NCBI GenBank assembly: GCA_002338515.1
Contig: DDIL01000197.1
Span: forward strand, 598-27,436
Direction: 5' to 3'
Origin: Glaciecola sp. UBA1851
GTDB lineage: Bacteria; Pseudomonadota; Gammaproteobacteria; Enterobacterales; Alteromonadaceae
DNA: 26,839 nt
The translations under genes were made by a program, and so were the position numbers. Below, piece by piece: positions 25,055-26,839 of the stretch (the first letter of the stretch is position 1; the number at the start of each line of letters is the position of its first letter). The notes beneath the pieces were generated by a model that searched no databases, was not told where the DNA came from, and saw only the letters and a list, made by a program, of their open reading frames with translations.

Positions 25055-26839
25055 TTAACTATCGTCGCTTGCTGGAGCTGGTTTTTCAATTAGCTCTTTA
25101 ATACTCAAGCGAACACGGTTTTGACGGTCAATTTCCATTACTTTCACGTCAACCTGTTGACCTTCACTTAAGAAATCAGTCACTTTATTTACACGTTCAT
25201 GAGCAATTTGCGAAATGTGTACCAACCCTTCTTTACCTGGTAATACTTCAACAAACGCACCGAAATCAACAATACGCATTACTTTACCATGGTAAGTTTT
25301 ACCCACTTCTAGTTCTGCAGTAACTTGCTCGATTCTGGCAATAGCAACGTCAGCTTTAGTTTTCTCAGTAGCAAAAATCTTAATAGTACCATCATCTTCT
25401 ATTTCGATATTTGTATCTGACTCTTCAGTAATTGAGCGGATAGTTGCGCCGCCTTTACCAATCACGTCTCTAATTTTATCTGAGTTGATTTTAAGCGTAT
25501 ATATACGAGGTGCATATTCTGACATTTCATCACGATGTCCACCAATTGCTTGGTCCATTACACCTAGTATGTGCAAGCGTGCTTCTTTTGCTTGCTTAAG
25601 TGCTTTTTGCATAATCTCGTGAGTAATCCCTTCAATTTTGATATCCATTTGCAAAGCAGTAATACCACCAGTGGTACCAGCAACTTTAAAGTCCATGTCA
25701 CCTAAGTGATCTTCATCACCTAAAATATCCGATAAGACAACGAAGTTATCATCAGATTTAACTAGACCCATAGCGATACCAGCAACAGAAGCTTTAATTG
25801 GCACACCTGCATCCATAAGTGCTAATGACGTACCACACACCGATGCCATTGAAGATGAACCGTTAGATTCTGTGATTTCAGATACAACACGCACCACGTA
25901 AGGGAATTCTTCAGCTGAAGGCATAACCGCTTGGATACCGCGTTTGGCTAACTTACCATGACCAATTTCTCGGCGTTTTGGTGAACCAATCATTCCCGTT
26001 TCACCCACGCTATATGGAGGGAAGTTATAATGCAGCATAAAGCGAGAATTAGTTAAACCACCAAGCCCATCAATCATTTGAGCATCACGCTCTGTACCTA
26101 ATGTTGCTACAACTAGCGCCTGAGTTTCACCACGAGTGAATACTGCAGAGCCATGAGCTCGTGGTAATACACCTGTAGCCACGTGAAGTGCACGAATAGT
26201 ATCAGGGTCACGACCATCAATACGTTTTTCACCCGCTAAAATACGTGAACGCACTACGTCGCTTTCTAGCTCATGTACTAAACCGGAAATTTCTTTCGCA
26301 TCAAGTGCTTCGTCTTCAGCCACTAAGCTTTCAACTGTTTGGCTAGTTAACGCTTCTATTGCATCTTTACGCGCTAACTTGTCAGAAATTTGATAAGCCT
26401 CAGTCATTGCAGCTTCGGCAGATGCTTTGATTTTGTCTTTTAATGCCGTGTTTGGTTCAGGTGCAACCCAACCCCACGATTCAGTGCCTACTTCAGCAGC
26501 AAACTCTGTTATCGCATTGATTACGGTTTGTGATTGCTCATGACCATATACTACAGCGCCTAACATCACTTCTTCAGAAAGTACTTCAGCTTCAGATTCA
26601 ACCATTAATACTGCACTTTGCGTACCCGCTACAACAAGGTCAAGTTGGCTTTGCTCATTTTCAGTGTTGCGTGTGTTTAATACAAATTCATTGTTAATGT
26701 AGCCAACACGCGCCGCGCCTACTGGACCATTAAATGGCATACCAGAAATAGCTAATGCTGCAGACGTACCAATCATTGAAATAATATCAGTTGGAATTTC
26801 TGGATTAGCAGAAATAACGGTAATTACTACTTGTACTTC
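25055..26839 (-). CDS. pnp: Polyribonucleotide nucleotidyltransferase (PNPase), 5' end outside window
   Basis: Phosphorolytic 3'-5' exoribonuclease, trimeric, part of the RNA degradosome. The frame stays open to the window edge, and the 21 codons before the internal ATG 26776 match PNPase well (EVQVVITV...), so the gene is cut by the window and about 108 N-terminal residues are missing. Visible are the end of the first RNase PH domain, the helical linker, the second RNase PH domain with FTRGETQALV and GETGMIGSPKRREIGHG, the phosphate-site region ITESNGSSSMASVCG, LGDEDHLGDMDFKV with catalytic acids, the KH domain (VIGKGGATIRSITEE) and the S1 domain (VDFGAFVEVLPGKEGLVHISQI). The C-terminal tail is short. 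The rpsO and autoregulatory leader would lie beyond the window. Confidence 0.98.
   Translation of the reverse strand, partial: EVQVVITVISANPEIPTDIISMIGTSAALAISGMPFNGPVGAARVGYINNEFVLNTRNTENEQSQLDLVVAGTQSAVLMVESEAEVLSEEVMLGAVVYGHEQSQTVINAITEFAAEVGTESWGWVAPEPNTALKDKIKASAEAAMTEAYQISDKLARKDAIEALTSQTVESLVAEDEALDAKEISGLVHELESDVVRSRILAGEKRIDGRDPDTIRALHVATGVLPRAHGSAVFTRGETQALVVATLGTERDAQMIDGLGGLTNSRFMLHYNFPPYSVGETGMIGSPKRREIGHGKLAKRGIQAVMPSAEEFPYVVRVVSEITESNGSSSMASVCGTSLALMDAGVPIKASVAGIAMGLVKSDDNFVVLSDILGDEDHLGDMDFKVAGTTGGITALQMDIKIEGITHEIMQKALKQAKEARLHILGVMDQAIGGHRDEMSEYAPRIYTLKINSDKIRDVIGKGGATIRSITEESDTNIEIEDDGTIKIFATEKTKADVAIARIEQVTAELEVGKTYHGKVMRIVDFGAFVEVLPGKEGLVHISQIAHERVNKVTDFLSEGQQVDVKVMEIDRQNRVRLSIKELIEKPAPASDDS

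Noticed and set aside
1..26839. tRNA, rRNA, CRISPR arrays, insertion sequences, prophage or integrase genes
   Set aside because: No cloverleaf, rRNA-like segment, regularly spaced direct repeats, transposase or integrase motif was seen on either strand.

Overview
The window looks like ordinary chromosome from an AT-rich marine gammaproteobacterium, most likely of the order Alteromonadales. This rests on close similarity of RimO, NlpI, PNPase, LpxK and KdsB to Escherichia coli proteins recalled from memory, on conserved gene clusters (comEC-msbA-lpxK-ycaR-kdsB, smc-zipA-ligA, pnp-nlpI), on use of Smc rather than MukB, and on a PEP-CTERM-like exported protein. I see no rRNA, tRNA, CRISPR array, insertion sequence or phage genes.

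Layout. Bases 171-1646 hold rimO and its terminator. Bases 1828-5604 hold an envelope/signalling group: an outer-membrane beta-barrel and a small PstS-like periplasmic protein on the plus strand, converging on a membrane-bound GGDEF-EAL protein. A poorly coding stretch (5605-6041) follows, then a gene for a secreted protein with a degenerate PEP-CTERM tail and its terminator (6042-6791). Bases 7045-13472, all minus strand, form the comEC-msbA-lpxK-trm112-kdsB cluster: DNA uptake, lipid A flipping, lipid A 4'-kinase, and CMP-Kdo synthesis. A DUF2062 membrane protein gene (13524-14048) is divergent from comEC and convergent with ligA. Bases 14060-21292, minus strand, form smc-zipA-ligA (chromosome organisation, division, DNA ligation). 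cysZ diverges from smc (21496-22257). Bases 22306-26839, minus strand, carry a 5'-truncated pnp, its terminator, nlpI, and a membrane-anchored Sel1-like/HExxH protein directly downstream of nlpI.

Most of the window is core genome. Two parts merit a second look. First, the predicted metzincin-like zinc peptidase sits 26 bp downstream of nlpI. In E. coli NlpI is a protease adaptor lipoprotein, so the pairing suggests an envelope proteolysis function. Second, the porin / PstS-like protein / GGDEF-EAL group resembles known arrangements in which a periplasmic binding protein controls a c-di-GMP enzyme (NspS-MbaA, YfiR-YfiN). Smaller points are the atypical PEP-CTERM tail, a perfect 19-bp palindrome upstream of nlpI, and a hairpin that contains the stop codons of two convergent genes.
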